64,000 nucleotides of DNA. Source: an uncultured Dehalococcoidia bacterium (GTDB lineage: Bacteria > Chloroflexota > Dehalococcoidia > Lucifugimonadales > UBA1123). The translations under genes and the position numbers were made by a program. Positions 1-8,077 of the stretch are shown here, in pieces. Within the stretch, counting starts at the first letter, position 1; each line of letters begins with the position of its first letter. The stretch covers positions 620,001-684,000 of the forward strand of contig CATOSI010000003.1 in assembly GCA_951812505.1 (NCBI GenBank), read 5' to 3'. The notes under the pieces were generated by a model. The model made no database searches and was not told the DNA's origin. It saw nothing but the letters and a program-made list of their open reading frames with translations.

Positions 1-1025
1 TTTTCGAGCGTGTTCCATGTATCCGCGCCCTCCGGCAGCTTGCCCCATAGCATCATGCCACCGTGCGGGTTGCTCCACTCGCAACTCGGCGGGAAGCGCT
101 CCCCGAGCGCCGCGAGCATGGCGTCGCGCTTTGCGCCCAGCGATCTGGCCACAGCATCTATGTACTCGTCGCCGTGCTGTCGCAGGTATTCGTATATGGC
201 CATCGAGGTAAGGTGGCTGGGAGAGGTTCCGAATCGAAGTCTGCCTACCACGTCTTTTACCGGCTCGGGCACGACGCCGAACCCGAGGCGCAGACCGCAT
301 CCAAGCAGCTTGGTGTACGCGGACACGTGCATTACGCCGTCCTCGTCGTCTAGCCCATACATCGCTTGGGGAAGGGGGTCGCCGTCAATTCGGAAGTCGG
401 CGTAGGACTCGTTTTCCAGAATCGGGATTCCAAATCTCTGGGATATTTCGACCATGTGCTTGCGACGGTCGGCACTCAGGGTAACGCCCATTGGATTCTG
501 ATAGACGCTGATGGTGTATATGAGCTTGGGCTTGACGCCCTTGGATTCAAGGTCTTTGATGGTCTGTTCGAGCGCGCTAGTGTCCATACCGTCTTCGTCG
601 GTCGGAAGATGGATCACGTTTGCGCGTTTGCCCAGGAGCATACCCAGCGTGCCGGAGTAGCAGAATTGTTCGACCAGGACGGTGTCACCCTCATCAATCA
701 ATGCGTCGAGTACAGTGCCGACAGCGCCCCCCGCACCCGAGCTCAGGAAAATGTTATCCACCGGAACGTCCATGCCTCTGTTGTCGTGAAGAGCGGAGGC
801 GATATACTCGCGCAGTCCAACATGCCCCTGCGGAGGAGGGTACTTGGCGAGTTCTACACCCTCGCGGGGCATTATGTCGGCGAGCGCGTCAACGAAGCCC
901 TGCACCGGCATGGTGTCGCGGTCGGTGTAGGTTACTGAGAACACGTACTTAGTGTCCTCGGCCTGTCCGGGGGGGCTTTCGACCTGTGCTGGGAGGTTCT
1001 TGGTGAACAGATCTGAATAGTCCAT
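1..1025 (-). CDS. PLP-dependent aminotransferase, fold type I (3' end outside window)
   Basis: The reverse strand reads as one open frame from ATG at 1025 to the window edge, about 341 codons. It carries fold-type-I aminotransferase landmarks: an N-terminal YPPPQGHVGLREYIA stretch, an SSGAGGAVGTVLD cofactor-binding turn, VYQNPMG near 490-510 (cf. the family QNPTG), and the Schiff-base lysine in SAYTKLLGCGLRLGF near 309-311. These resemble the 2-aminoadipate/aromatic aminotransferase (LysN/MocR catalytic domain) group, so it probably transaminates an amino acid with 2-oxoglutarate in the cytoplasm; the substrate is not readable. A GAGGAG ribosome site precedes the ATG and a strong promoter lies at 1076-1104. 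The C-terminus is missing only because the window ends. Confidence 0.88.
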   Translation of the reverse strand, partial: MDYSDLFTKNLPAQVESPPGQAEDTKYVFSVTYTDRDTMPVQGFVDALADIMPREGVELAKYPPPQGHVGLREYIASALHDNRGMDVPVDNIFLSSGAGGAVGTVLDALIDEGDTVLVEQFCYSGTLGMLLGKRANVIHLPTDEDGMDTSALEQTIKDLESKGVKPKLIYTISVYQNPMGVTLSADRRKHMVEISQRFGIPILENESYADFRIDGDPLPQAMYGLDDEDGVMHVSAYTKLLGCGLRLGFGVVPEPVKDVVGRLRFGTSPSHLTSMAIYEYLRQHGDEYIDAVARSLGAKRDAMLAALGERFPPSCEWSNPHGGMMLWGKLPEGADTWNTLE

Positions 1026-1075
1026 GCGGTCTCCTCTGCGGGGCTGGGGCGGACTGTCGAAATACGAACCAAGCG

Positions 1076-1104
1076 ATTGTAAGCCAAGCGCAAAGGGGTG
1101 TCAA
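1076..1104 (-). promoter_or_regulatory. Sigma-70-type promoter for the aminotransferase
   Basis: Read on the minus strand, TTGACA (1104-1099) and TACAAT (1081-1076) are separated by exactly 17 bases. The predicted start of transcription is near 1069, leaving a leader of about 44 bases before the aminotransferase ATG at 1025. The match to consensus is 6/6 and 5/6. Confidence 0.7.
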
Positions 1105-1226
1105 AGAAACGATTCGCCTTGACACCGTACCAGTTTGGTCGATGGAGAATATCACCCTCACCCGTCGAGGAAGAGGGGATTTTCACGCCGCAGACAACGC
1201 CGGCTTAGTTGATACAGGTTAGCTCG

Positions 1227-1625
1227 CTATTTCTGGGTATCGAGGACGTGGAGGTACATGAACGCTCCGGTGTAGGTTGTCGCTTCTTCGCAGTGTCCTC
1301 CGACCACCTCTCCTGATGGACGGGCGGCGGCGAGGTGGATATGCACTCGGATTCCGCCTTCGGGCAATGGTTGGATGTACCCCTCCGCGCTTACCAGTTC
1401 GAGGTTCTCGTCGAGGGTGGTTCGCTCGAACTCCGGCGCGCCCTCGGCGTCATGGCGGCAGAGGTTTCGCAGCCTGAGTTGGCGCAAGCTGCCGATGCAG
1501 GATGTTATGGCGGCTTCGGTGATGCCCTCGGATATGGCGAAGGCTTCGAGGTCGCCCACGAGCGGCTCGCCCGGGCCGAAGCGTCGGTAGATTATTTGCG
1601 TGTCCCGGGCTTCCCATCTGTTCAT
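1227..1625 (-). CDS. PPC/DUF296 domain protein
   Basis: A 132-residue protein that is almost entirely one PPC (plant and prokaryote conserved, DUF296) domain. The family signature near the C-terminus is clear: RVHIHLAAARPSGEVVGGH, followed by a YTGAFMYLHVL strand. An acidic IGSLRQLRLRN strand lies in the middle. Prokaryotic PPC proteins form compact trimers and are mostly of unknown function; there is no AT-hook. The start at 1625 is chosen over an upstream ATG at 1655 because AAGGAG sits 7 bases before it and the domain begins at once. It is monocistronic, about 200 bases downstream of the divergent-side aminotransferase leader. Confidence 0.8.
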   Translation of the reverse strand: MNRWEARDTQIIYRRFGPGEPLVGDLEAFAISEGITEAAITSCIGSLRQLRLRNLCRHDAEGAPEFERTTLDENLELVSAEGYIQPLPEGGIRVHIHLAAARPSGEVVGGHCEEATTYTGAFMYLHVLDTQK

Positions 1626-1655
1626 GTAATTTCTCCTTGCCGGAGGCGTAGCCAT

Positions 1656-1959
1656 ATATGTGGGTTTATAATGCCCTGGTAGAGAAACAGGGGAGTCACA
1701 GGGATGTCCAGGGGGCGAAATCGCCCTGAGTTTGCCCTGCGTCGCCCTGCGTTACGAGTATAGAAAACATTCTCATCCCCATCGAGGGAATATATAAATT
1801 CACATTTATGTATTCAGCGGAAATTTCGGCGTTCATCATGGGTGTATTGTAGCATATCACGGGCGCGCCTGCGTAGTAGAAAGGGAAACCTACGGCGGCT
1901 GTCGGTTGTAGCGGTTGGGGCTTAGGTGTAAACTCCATGAATCCACAATTCGCCACACA
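1656..1959. other. Intergenic stretch with short tandem repeats
   Basis: About 300 bases without a convincing gene. At 1721-1752 the sequence holds a small inverted pair (GGGCGA/TCGCCC) and three near-tandem copies of a 10-11-base unit based on GCCCTGCGT. An open frame of 98 codons on the minus strand across this area has no ribosome site and no recognisable domain. Confidence 0.4.
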
Positions 1960-1985
1960 TGGATGGGCCAACCAGGACTCGAACC
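1960..1985 (-). pseudogene. tRNA 3'-end fragment (T-loop to acceptor)
   Basis: Read on the minus strand, the 26 bases give GG, a T-loop TTCGAGT, a T-stem 3' strand CCTGG, an acceptor 3' strand TTGGCCC, a discriminator A, then TCCA. The upstream T-stem strand should be CCAGG, but the sequence reads CACGG, and no D-arm, anticodon arm or 5' acceptor follows. Similarity therefore stops at the T-loop boundary. Fragments of this kind are typical of attachment sites left by tRNA-targeting integrases. The amino acid cannot be assigned. No integrase is present nearby. Confidence 0.6.
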
Positions 1986-1991
1986 GTGTCA

Positions 1992-2873
1992 ATGCCCAGT
2001 TTCGCCTACGCCGCCAGATATGTGTACACGGATGTTGTTACCCAGAATGACAATCTGCTGAGGGTCTCGGCGTACAGCGATGCCTATCAAACGCCCCTGA
2101 TGTCGGCAGTGGCCACCGAGCCCCGGTCCGCGCCCAGGCAGTTCATAGACAGTTTCGGGAACTCGACCCACCACGCGCGCCTGGTTTCACCGCACGATGA
2201 GTTCATCATACTCTCGGTGGGAACGGTACTTTTGAGGAAGCCGCCTGTCCCGAATGACCTGCTCCTGGAGTCCACCGAGTACAGTAATGACGCCTCGCGC
2301 CGGTTCCTGGTGGCGTCTCCGCTGGTCAATCCGTCCAGGGTGTCGGATGCGGCCAGGGAGATAGTGGGAGACAGCCGCAGCCTGCTGGAAGCGGCGGGGG
2401 CGGTCGTGGAGTGGATATACGTCAATATCGAATATGAGCGGGGCTGGACGACGGTCGGCACACCCGCCGAGCGCATCCTTGAAACCCGAAGAGGCGTTTG
2501 CCAGGACATGACTCATCTGGCGATAGCGCTTCTGAGGTCGCTGGGGATTCCGGCGAGGTATGTATCCGGTCTGCTGGCGACCCAGCCGGGAGAGACGCAC
2601 GCCTGGGTGGAATACCTGCATCCATATCACGGCTGGATCGCGGCGGATCCGACGAGGGGGCAGCGTCTGTCGGTGGAGGGCGACCTGATCAAGTTCGCAA
2701 TCGGCCCGGACTACACACACGCTTCGCCCGTGGAAGGCACGTTCAGATCGCGCGGGACCGGATGGCTGGACGCAGCAATCGGCCAACTGCTGCCCGATGG
2801 TCGGCCCCCGTCCCTAGAGGACGCGAGGAACATGATCCAGGGGCCGGGGAGCGCGCAGACATTCTGGCCGTAA
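1992..2873 (+). CDS. Transglutaminase-like cysteine protease family protein
   Basis: A 293-residue protein with the bacterial transglutaminase-like architecture. It has an N-terminal beta domain beginning ARYVYTDVV and a C-terminal papain-fold core. The catalytic triad is visible as Cys170 (RRGVCQDMTHLA), His203 (ETHAWVEY) and Asp219 (GWIAADPTRG). There is no signal peptide, so it is probably a cytoplasmic protease or amide-bond enzyme; the substrate is unknown. The ATG at 1992 is used because the domain starts there. The frame is open to an ATG at 1959, but those residues would be translated from the tRNA fragment. Neither start has a clear ribosome site, so the 5' end may have been altered when the tRNA fragment arrived. 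Confidence 0.82.
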   Translation: MPSFAYAARYVYTDVVTQNDNLLRVSAYSDAYQTPLMSAVATEPRSAPRQFIDSFGNSTHHARLVSPHDEFIILSVGTVLLRKPPVPNDLLLESTEYSNDASRRFLVASPLVNPSRVSDAAREIVGDSRSLLEAAGAVVEWIYVNIEYERGWTTVGTPAERILETRRGVCQDMTHLAIALLRSLGIPARYVSGLLATQPGETHAWVEYLHPYHGWIAADPTRGQRLSVEGDLIKFAIGPDYTHASPVEGTFRSRGTGWLDAAIGQLLPDGRPPSLEDARNMIQGPGSAQTFWP

Positions 2874-2964
2874 GGCAACAGACGTCCGGCGTTCGGCGCG
2901 AAATTCGCCGGAGGACGGCATCCGAACTACTGTACTTCCCCTCTTGCCGCTCCTAGAATAGACT

Positions 2965-3549
2965 TTGAGTGAAGGAGGCTGCGAAATCAAGGTCCGCGTA
3001 ACAAGGGTAGTGGATGGCGACTCGCTGGTAGTCGCGCGTCGCAGGTGGTTCAATTTTCTTGTGAGGCCGAAGCCGTTCCCTGTGAGGCTCTATGCCATAG
3101 ACGCACCCGAATTGTCCCAGCCTTACGGAACCGAGGCCAGGGAGGGGATGTGCAAGATGGCGCGCGGGTCTCTGCGTCTGGATGCTGTGGGTAATGACCG
3201 CTATGGCCGTGTGGTCGGTGTCGTGTACCGCCGAAGCAGGAAGAAATCCCTCAACCACAAGATGGTGGCCGCGGGGCTGGCGTACTCGTACCAGAGGTAC
3301 GGAAAGCTGGACGGGATTGATGAAGCGGAGGCGCGGGCGAGAAAGCGGCGGCTGGGAATCTGGAAGTCGGGAGAGTCGCAGACACGGCCTTGGGACCACA
3401 GGCGCAACTCGAGGGGTGGCCGCAGGAAGGGAAGGCGATGGCGTCTTCGACTGGCGGTCGTGCTGGCAGTGCTCGCGGCAACGGCGATTGGTCTTCAGTG
3501 GCTGTGGCAGTCCTGGGGCGAAACGCTCAGAGCGATACTGGGGGTTTGA
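2965..3549 (+). CDS. Staphylococcal-nuclease-like (thermonuclease) domain protein with C-terminal membrane helix
   Basis: The protein opens with IKVRVTRVVDGDSLVV and continues with PVRLYAIDAPELSQPYG and NDRYGRVVG, the conserved SNase core with its Arg/Asp/Glu and second Arg active-site positions. A basic linker and one hydrophobic helix (LAVVLAVLAATAIGLQWLW) end the protein, so it is probably anchored in the membrane by its C-terminus. The start is uncertain. The first in-frame start codon is TTG at 2965, but a perfect AAGGAGG at 2972-2978 lies inside that reading and sits 7 bases before an ATC codon at 2986, exactly where SNase proteins begin. A TAGAAT-like -10 lies at 2954-2959. Confidence 0.82.
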   Translation: MSEGGCEIKVRVTRVVDGDSLVVARRRWFNFLVRPKPFPVRLYAIDAPELSQPYGTEAREGMCKMARGSLRLDAVGNDRYGRVVGVVYRRSRKKSLNHKMVAAGLAYSYQRYGKLDGIDEAEARARKRRLGIWKSGESQTRPWDHRRNSRGGRRKGRRWRLRLAVVLAVLAATAIGLQWLWQSWGETLRAILGV

Positions 3550-3553
3550 AGTC

Positions 3554-3953
3554 TCAGGACATCTCCTGAAGCGCTTCCATCCTGGTCAGCCATTTGTTGA
3601 ATCGGGGGCACTCTGCGCGAATCGTATCTAAGCCTGTCTCGAGGGCTATCAGCGTACCGGCAACACGTTTGTCGTATCCAGGCATTAGCGAACTGAGGCG
3701 TTTGCTGGGGGCGGTTTCGGTGTTGTCGTTGATGTCTTCCGGCGATGGGAACTGGGAGCGGATGTTTCGCAATTCGTACAGCGTCTCCTTTGTCGCGAAA
3801 CCCGTAGAAGTCAACAAGTGATGTTACGAAGTCATAGCTCCAATACAAGTCTGCCATGTCCAAGGCTAGATGCTCTACAGTCACATCGCCACATAGCAGA
3901 ACAGGCTGTAGGTGTATGTCTCTTTCTAGTAGATGTACAGCATTCGTCCGCAA
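3554..3953 (-). pseudogene. DUF4276 gene remnant (N-terminal end lost, internal deletion, frameshift)
   Basis: Two minus-strand pieces in different frames together resemble DUF4276. The upstream piece (about 3953-3780) reads HLLERDIHLQPVLLCGDV and YDFVTSLVDFYGFRDKGD. The downstream piece (about 3800-3554) reads FPSPEDINDNTETAPSKRL, MPGYDK and RAECPRFNKWLTRMEAL, the family's C-terminal signature. The roughly 100 residues that normally separate them are absent, and so is the true N-terminus. DUF4276 genes usually follow an AAA ATPase gene, as here, in cassettes thought to act in defence-like or DNA-metabolism roles. This copy cannot make a normal protein. Confidence 0.7.
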
Positions 3954-4656
3954 GTTCGAAGCGGTCGAAGCCCGGCAGAACGCGGCTGATTTGACGACAT
4001 ATCAGGTTGTAGCGTCGTACGTCCAGGCGCTCCAATCGGTACAGGATGGCGGCCAGATTCCCTCCATCGGCGCGTAATACCAGGTTATCGGAAAGATCAC
4101 ACAACTTCTTGAAGGACGAACTATTCGAAGTGTCGTGGAATTGATATATGGCGATGGCTCGGAGCATTCCCGCGACTACTGATGCGGTTACCCGTGCGAG
4201 ATCTGTAGCTGGAGTTGAATATGCCTCCGTGACTATGTTGGCCTCGGTATGAGCGCTGCCGAGATAAACCCAAGAGGGATCCGTAGGAATGTCGCCGACT
4301 GTGACACGATACTGTTCATCGGCAAATATGAAGCGGTCCGGTTGAGCATAAGTGAGAGCGAAGTTAAACTCGATCAGACCATAGTCGGTTCGTATCTTGA
4401 TATCCGCTCCCATATGTGGAGTACGAGCATTACCGCCGAATAGCTGGTCGTCGGCGCCTCCCTGTATTGCGACGAACTCGCCAAGTCGCGAGTAGATCAT
4501 CCATCGCAACATCTCAAAGAATCGTATGAAGTTAGATTTGCCCGAACCATTGGCGCCGATCAGGACTGTCGCATTGGACATGTTCGAGATATGGACATCG
4601 GCCAGAGACCTGAATCCTCGGATGTGTATGGATTCTATCTTTGGGTTCATCGGCAC
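3945..4656 (-). pseudogene. AAA ATPase (RecF/OLD-like, DUF4276 partner), C-terminal third lost
   Basis: About 237 residues match an AAA_21/RecF-type ATPase: an N-terminal IESIHIRGFRSLADV strand, a Walker A GANGSGKS at residues 34-41, and a central LPGFDRFELADE segment. Homology then stops and the frame runs through unrelated residues to a stop at 3832. The Walker B and signature region expected in the last third are missing. Immediately beyond the break, another frame carries DUF4276 sequence, so a deletion appears to have joined the two genes. The first start is GTG at 4656 behind GAGAGGG; ATG at 4650 is the alternative. A short cytoplasmic product is possible, but it would lack ATP-hydrolysis residues. 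Confidence 0.75.
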
Positions 4657-4691
4657 GGTTACCCTCTCACAGGCACAGCAATCCTATCACT

Positions 4692-5771
4692 TCACCCGTC
4701 TGCTGCTGCGTTGCTCACTTCGGCCGGCATGCCGATGTGCGGCATCACCTCTTTGGCGAATAGCTCCATAGAACGCAGGACCTTCTTGTGGTCGAGGCCG
4801 CCCATGGCGAAGTTTGCGCCGAGATACTCTACGCCTGCGCGCTTGAGTTCTTCGATTCGGGCGATGCAGTAGTCCGGGTCGCCGATGATGGCGCGGTTCT
4901 CAAGAACGTAGTCCAGCGCGACGGGGGTTTCGGTGCGTGTGCGACGCCATTCCTCGATGTCGTGGTAAATCTCGCTCCCGCCGTCTTTGAACCAGCCGCG
5001 CCAGAAGAGCATGTCGAGCACCCATTCGAGATGGGCTGCCGTGTCCCGTCTTGCCTGCTCGGTGGTCTCCGCCACGTATATATACCTGAAAAATGGCACT
5101 TCGGAAGCGGGTTTGTTAGTATCGGCTTCAGCGGACTTGCCGACGAAGCGGCGCAACAGGTCGAGCGCGGGCGCGGTGTCCATGACCACCGCGATACATA
5201 GATTGTGTCCCTTCGATATGCAGTAGTCCAGTGTCTCCGGCGTGCGGGTGGCGGCTATGTAGATGGGCGGATGGGGCTTTTGCAAGGGCGGAGGCGCGAG
5301 ACTCACCTTATTGAGGTTGTAGAACTGACCATTGTGGGAGAATTCAGGGTTCGTCCAGAGTCCCTCGATGACGTTGACGCTCTCCTGGAAGTGTTCCTGG
5401 CTCGTGGCAGGATCAACTCCGAATCCACTGTATTCGTATCCGTAAACACCCCTTCCGAAACCTACGTCCAGCCGACCTCCGCTTATCGCGTCCATGGTCG
5501 CGGCGTCCTCGGCGAGGCGAATCGGGTTGTGGAGCGTGGGTATCAGGACGCCGGTGCCGAGTCGAATCTTCTCGGTGCGCCCGGCGATGTAGGCGGCTAT
5601 GACCAGCGCGGAGGAGCCGACGCCGTAACGCGTGAAGTGGTGCTCGGCTATCCAGGCGCTGCTGAAACCCAGGTCTTCGGCCAGGCAGACCTCGTCCGCC
5701 GCGTCAGATAGAAGCCTGGCGGAATCAGTGTTCTGCGGCCATGGGACGTGAGTGAAAAGCGCGTATTTCAT
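4692..5771 (-). CDS. LLM-class flavin-dependent monooxygenase (bacterial luciferase-like)
   Basis: A 359-residue TIM-barrel protein of the bacterial luciferase family. Recognisable segments are SAWIAEHHFTRYG, KIRLGTGVLIPTLHNPIRLAEDAATMD, GGRLDVGFGRG and PPIYIAATRTPETL. Such enzymes use reduced FMN supplied by a separate reductase to oxygenate small organic substrates; no reductase is encoded next to it. The ATG overlaps the stop of the upstream methyltransferase by four bases (ATGA), indicating translational coupling. It is the last gene of a CoA-transferase / methyltransferase / monooxygenase operon. Expansion of this family is a known trait of SAR202-type Chloroflexota. Confidence 0.88.
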   Translation of the reverse strand: MKYALFTHVPWPQNTDSARLLSDAADEVCLAEDLGFSSAWIAEHHFTRYGVGSSALVIAAYIAGRTEKIRLGTGVLIPTLHNPIRLAEDAATMDAISGGRLDVGFGRGVYGYEYSGFGVDPATSQEHFQESVNVIEGLWTNPEFSHNGQFYNLNKVSLAPPPLQKPHPPIYIAATRTPETLDYCISKGHNLCIAVVMDTAPALDLLRRFVGKSAEADTNKPASEVPFFRYIYVAETTEQARRDTAAHLEWVLDMLFWRGWFKDGGSEIYHDIEEWRRTRTETPVALDYVLENRAIIGDPDYCIARIEELKRAGVEYLGANFAMGGLDHKKVLRSMELFAKEVMPHIGMPAEVSNAAADG

Positions 5772-6415
5772 TGGCTGGCCTTTCGCTTCTGGGCGAATAC
5801 AATCGGGTGCGTCTCAGGCTCCGCCACAACCGCTTCGTCAAAACCGCTCCCGACAAAGGACTCTTCGAGAAGATCGAACCCGGTGTGTTTCAGGAAATGT
5901 ATGTATTCTTCCAGAGCGTAACTGCTCCAGTACATGGTCGAGCCGAAGAATTCGTCCAAGTATGTTTCCTCATCGTAGTGGGGTAGAAGGCATAGCAGAT
6001 AACCGCCGGGTTTCAGCCATTCATAAATGCGGCGGAGCAGGGTAGGGTGTTCTTTCCTGGGTACATGGAATATCGAATAGAAGGCGGTTGCGGCGTCGAA
6101 TGTCGAAGGCGCGAATTCGACGGACATGATATCCGAACGCATGAAGGTGCCAGTCGGGACGTTCGTTTTTGCAAGCCGAATCATGCTGTCCGAAATGTCC
6201 ACTCCAGTCACCCTGAACCGCTCCGCCAGAGTCTTCGCCACCGGAACGCCGGCGCCGCAGCCGATATCGAGTACCGCCGCGCCGTCTTCCAGAACGCTTA
6301 GGAGAGCGCCAAGCTCGCGTCCTGCCTCCGACCTGCGGGATTCGTGGTATGCAGCGGCGCACTGATCATAGCCACTCTGAACGAGGGCCTTATAGTTCGC
6401 GGTCACAGTGTTCAA
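5768..6415 (-). CDS. Class I SAM-dependent methyltransferase
   Basis: A 215-residue methyltransferase. Motif I is VLDIGCGAGVPVAKTLAE, followed by the acidic strand GVDISDSMIRLAK and the post-motif FDAATAFYSIFHVPR, a pattern common to Methyltransf_25/11 small-molecule enzymes. The C-terminal half (TYLDEFFGSTMYWSSY) would form the substrate cap; the substrate is not identifiable. It sits one base downstream of the CoA-transferase stop and overlaps the monooxygenase start by four bases, so the three are probably one transcript. The role is most likely a step in breakdown or modification of an organic acid. Confidence 0.85.
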   Translation of the reverse strand: MNTVTANYKALVQSGYDQCAAAYHESRRSEAGRELGALLSVLEDGAAVLDIGCGAGVPVAKTLAERFRVTGVDISDSMIRLAKTNVPTGTFMRSDIMSVEFAPSTFDAATAFYSIFHVPRKEHPTLLRRIYEWLKPGGYLLCLLPHYDEETYLDEFFGSTMYWSSYALEEYIHFLKHTGFDLLEESFVGSGFDEAVVAEPETHPIVFAQKRKASQ

Positions 6416-6416
6416 G

Positions 6417-7616
6417 CTATATGACCTTCTGCTCTTTCAATCCACTCATCTCGCCTTCTCCATACTCGAAGAACTCGGCAAACACCTCGGCGTTGTGCTG
6501 TCCCAGGAGCGGGGCTGCCCTGAAGTCAACTGGCGAGTCGGACATCTTCACCGGGCAGCCCGGGAGCGTGAATGAACCCCTGTCCGGGTGGTCCACGGTT
6601 ACTATCATCTCGCGCTGCCTGAGATGTTCGTCGGCATAGATATCCACCGCATTGAAGCAGGCGCTGCACGGTATTCCTTTCTCGCCGAGAATCTTCATTA
6701 CCTCGAACTTGGTGCGCTGACTCGTCCAGGTGTCAATCAGTCCGTTGATCTCGGCAGTAACCTCGATAGCCTGGTCGGGGTCGTCGAGCCGCGGGTCGTC
6801 GTAAAGCTCCTCGTGGCCGATAGCTTCGACCAGTGCCTTCCACATCGGTTTGCGTGCGGGAGACGCTATCATGTAAACGTAGTCGTCCGGGCCGCCTGGG
6901 GCGCAGTGGAACGTTCCGACGCCCGGACTCGCCCTGAGGCTGTTGCCGGTGCGCTCGGGGGACACGCGACCCTCTTCAGAGCGAGCCATCCATGTGCGGC
7001 TCAGGTTGACAATCGCGTCCTGCATGGAGACTTCGATGACCTGCCCTCTGCCGGTGCGCTCGCGCTGCCACAGAGCGGCGAGAATTCCTATTGCGGTGTG
7101 CATTCCCGTGGCCGAGTCGCCGGAAGTCGTGCCAGGGCGCATGGGTGGGCCGTCCGGCTCGCCGGTGGCGCAAAAGCCGCCGCCTGCCGCCTGTGCGACA
7201 GGGTCGAAGCTCTTGTATTGGCTATAGGGGCCGTAAGTACCGAATCCCTTGACTCTGGCAAGGATGATTCGGGGATTGACTTCGGACAGAACGTCGTATC
7301 CGAGTCCCAGCCGCTCCAGGGTGCCGGGCGCCAGGTTTTCAGACACTATATCCCCCTGCCTCACCATCTCGAAGAACATTTCTGTGCCCTTCTCTGACTT
7401 GAGGTTGAGGGTCACGCTGCGCTTGTTGGAGTTGTAGTGAATGAAGTAGGGCGAGTCGCCTTCTCCGCCTGCGACGCCGCGTCCGGGGTCTCCGACATTG
7501 GGCTGCTCGACCTTTATGACGTCCGCGCCAAGCCATGCGAGCATCTGAGTGCAGGATGTGCCAGCCTCGAACTGAGTCAGGTCTATGATTCTCACGCCAT
7601 CCAGCGCCTTTTCCAT
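6417..7616 (-). CDS. Family III CoA-transferase (CaiB/BaiF type)
   Basis: A 399-residue member of the CaiB-BaiF/formyl-CoA transferase family. It moves CoA between acyl groups through an aspartyl-CoA intermediate. The family features are intact: LDGVRIIDLTQFEAG at the N-terminus, ADVIKVEQP, NSNKRSVTLNLKSEKG, and the nucleophile Asp167 in TTSGDSATGMH, the equivalent of Asp169 in Oxalobacter Frc. The first gene of the operon, it supplies an activated carboxylic acid that the following methyltransferase and flavin monooxygenase could modify. The acid itself is unknown. Start ATG at 7616; the gene is cytoplasmic and full length. Confidence 0.9.
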   Translation of the reverse strand: MEKALDGVRIIDLTQFEAGTSCTQMLAWLGADVIKVEQPNVGDPGRGVAGGEGDSPYFIHYNSNKRSVTLNLKSEKGTEMFFEMVRQGDIVSENLAPGTLERLGLGYDVLSEVNPRIILARVKGFGTYGPYSQYKSFDPVAQAAGGGFCATGEPDGPPMRPGTTSGDSATGMHTAIGILAALWQRERTGRGQVIEVSMQDAIVNLSRTWMARSEEGRVSPERTGNSLRASPGVGTFHCAPGGPDDYVYMIASPARKPMWKALVEAIGHEELYDDPRLDDPDQAIEVTAEINGLIDTWTSQRTKFEVMKILGEKGIPCSACFNAVDIYADEHLRQREMIVTVDHPDRGSFTLPGCPVKMSDSPVDFRAAPLLGQHNAEVFAEFFEYGEGEMSGLKEQKVI

Positions 7617-7666
7617 GTTCGACTCCTTAGGTCTGAGTATTCGGATCTGTGCTAAGAGGTTCTTGG

Positions 7667-7929
7667 CTAGGGTATGGCACCCGGGAGGGTCCAGCGAGAC
7701 AGAATTGGCTCCGCATCGTCGCAGGGAAGGAGCAACGGATCTCTTCTAAGATGGGATCTGCCTCCGCCTGCTGACCGCTTCCTGCCTGTACAGTCAAACA
7801 GAGGTCGGTCTCCTTGACTCGAACACGCCCGTCAGTTTCGAGCACGAACCGCTGGGTGGGCGAATCCGAGCACTTCCGAACGTAGATTACGCCATCCTCC
7901 GCCTCTACGCAAACATCAAAGGCTTCCAT
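7667..7929 (-). pseudogene. Ricin-type beta-trefoil lectin fragment with a one-base frameshift
   Basis: The frame from ATG 7929 reads a ricin-B-like repeat: VIYVRKCSDSPTQRFVLE and RVRVKETDLCLTVQAGS. After EEIRCS the open frame drifts to a meaningless tail ending at 7627. The neighbouring frame reads LPCDDAEPILSRWTLPGAIP and stops at 7667-7669, restoring the SRWTL form of the QxW motif. The simplest explanation is loss of one base in the pyrimidine run near 7730. It is either a recent pseudogene or a sequencing or assembly error. Carbohydrate or cofactor binding would be the ancestral role. It lies just upstream of the CoA-transferase operon on the same strand. Confidence 0.6.
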
Positions 7930-8077
7930 GATGGTTGGGTTGGGCCGGTTGCAAATAGTTACCCTCGAATCGCGGTCAACAGGGAGTTAAAACACACTGC
8001 CTTAATTCTGAATCGTATGGTAGATTGTATTGAGTTTAGCAACTGTTGGAGCCAATTTAAGCGGAGGAAAACCCGCC

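Noticed and set aside
366..938. 190-codon frame on the plus strand
   Set aside because: Antisense of the partial aminotransferase.
1696..1992. 98-codon frame on the minus strand
   Set aside because: Starts inside the tRNA fragment, no ribosome site, low-complexity end.
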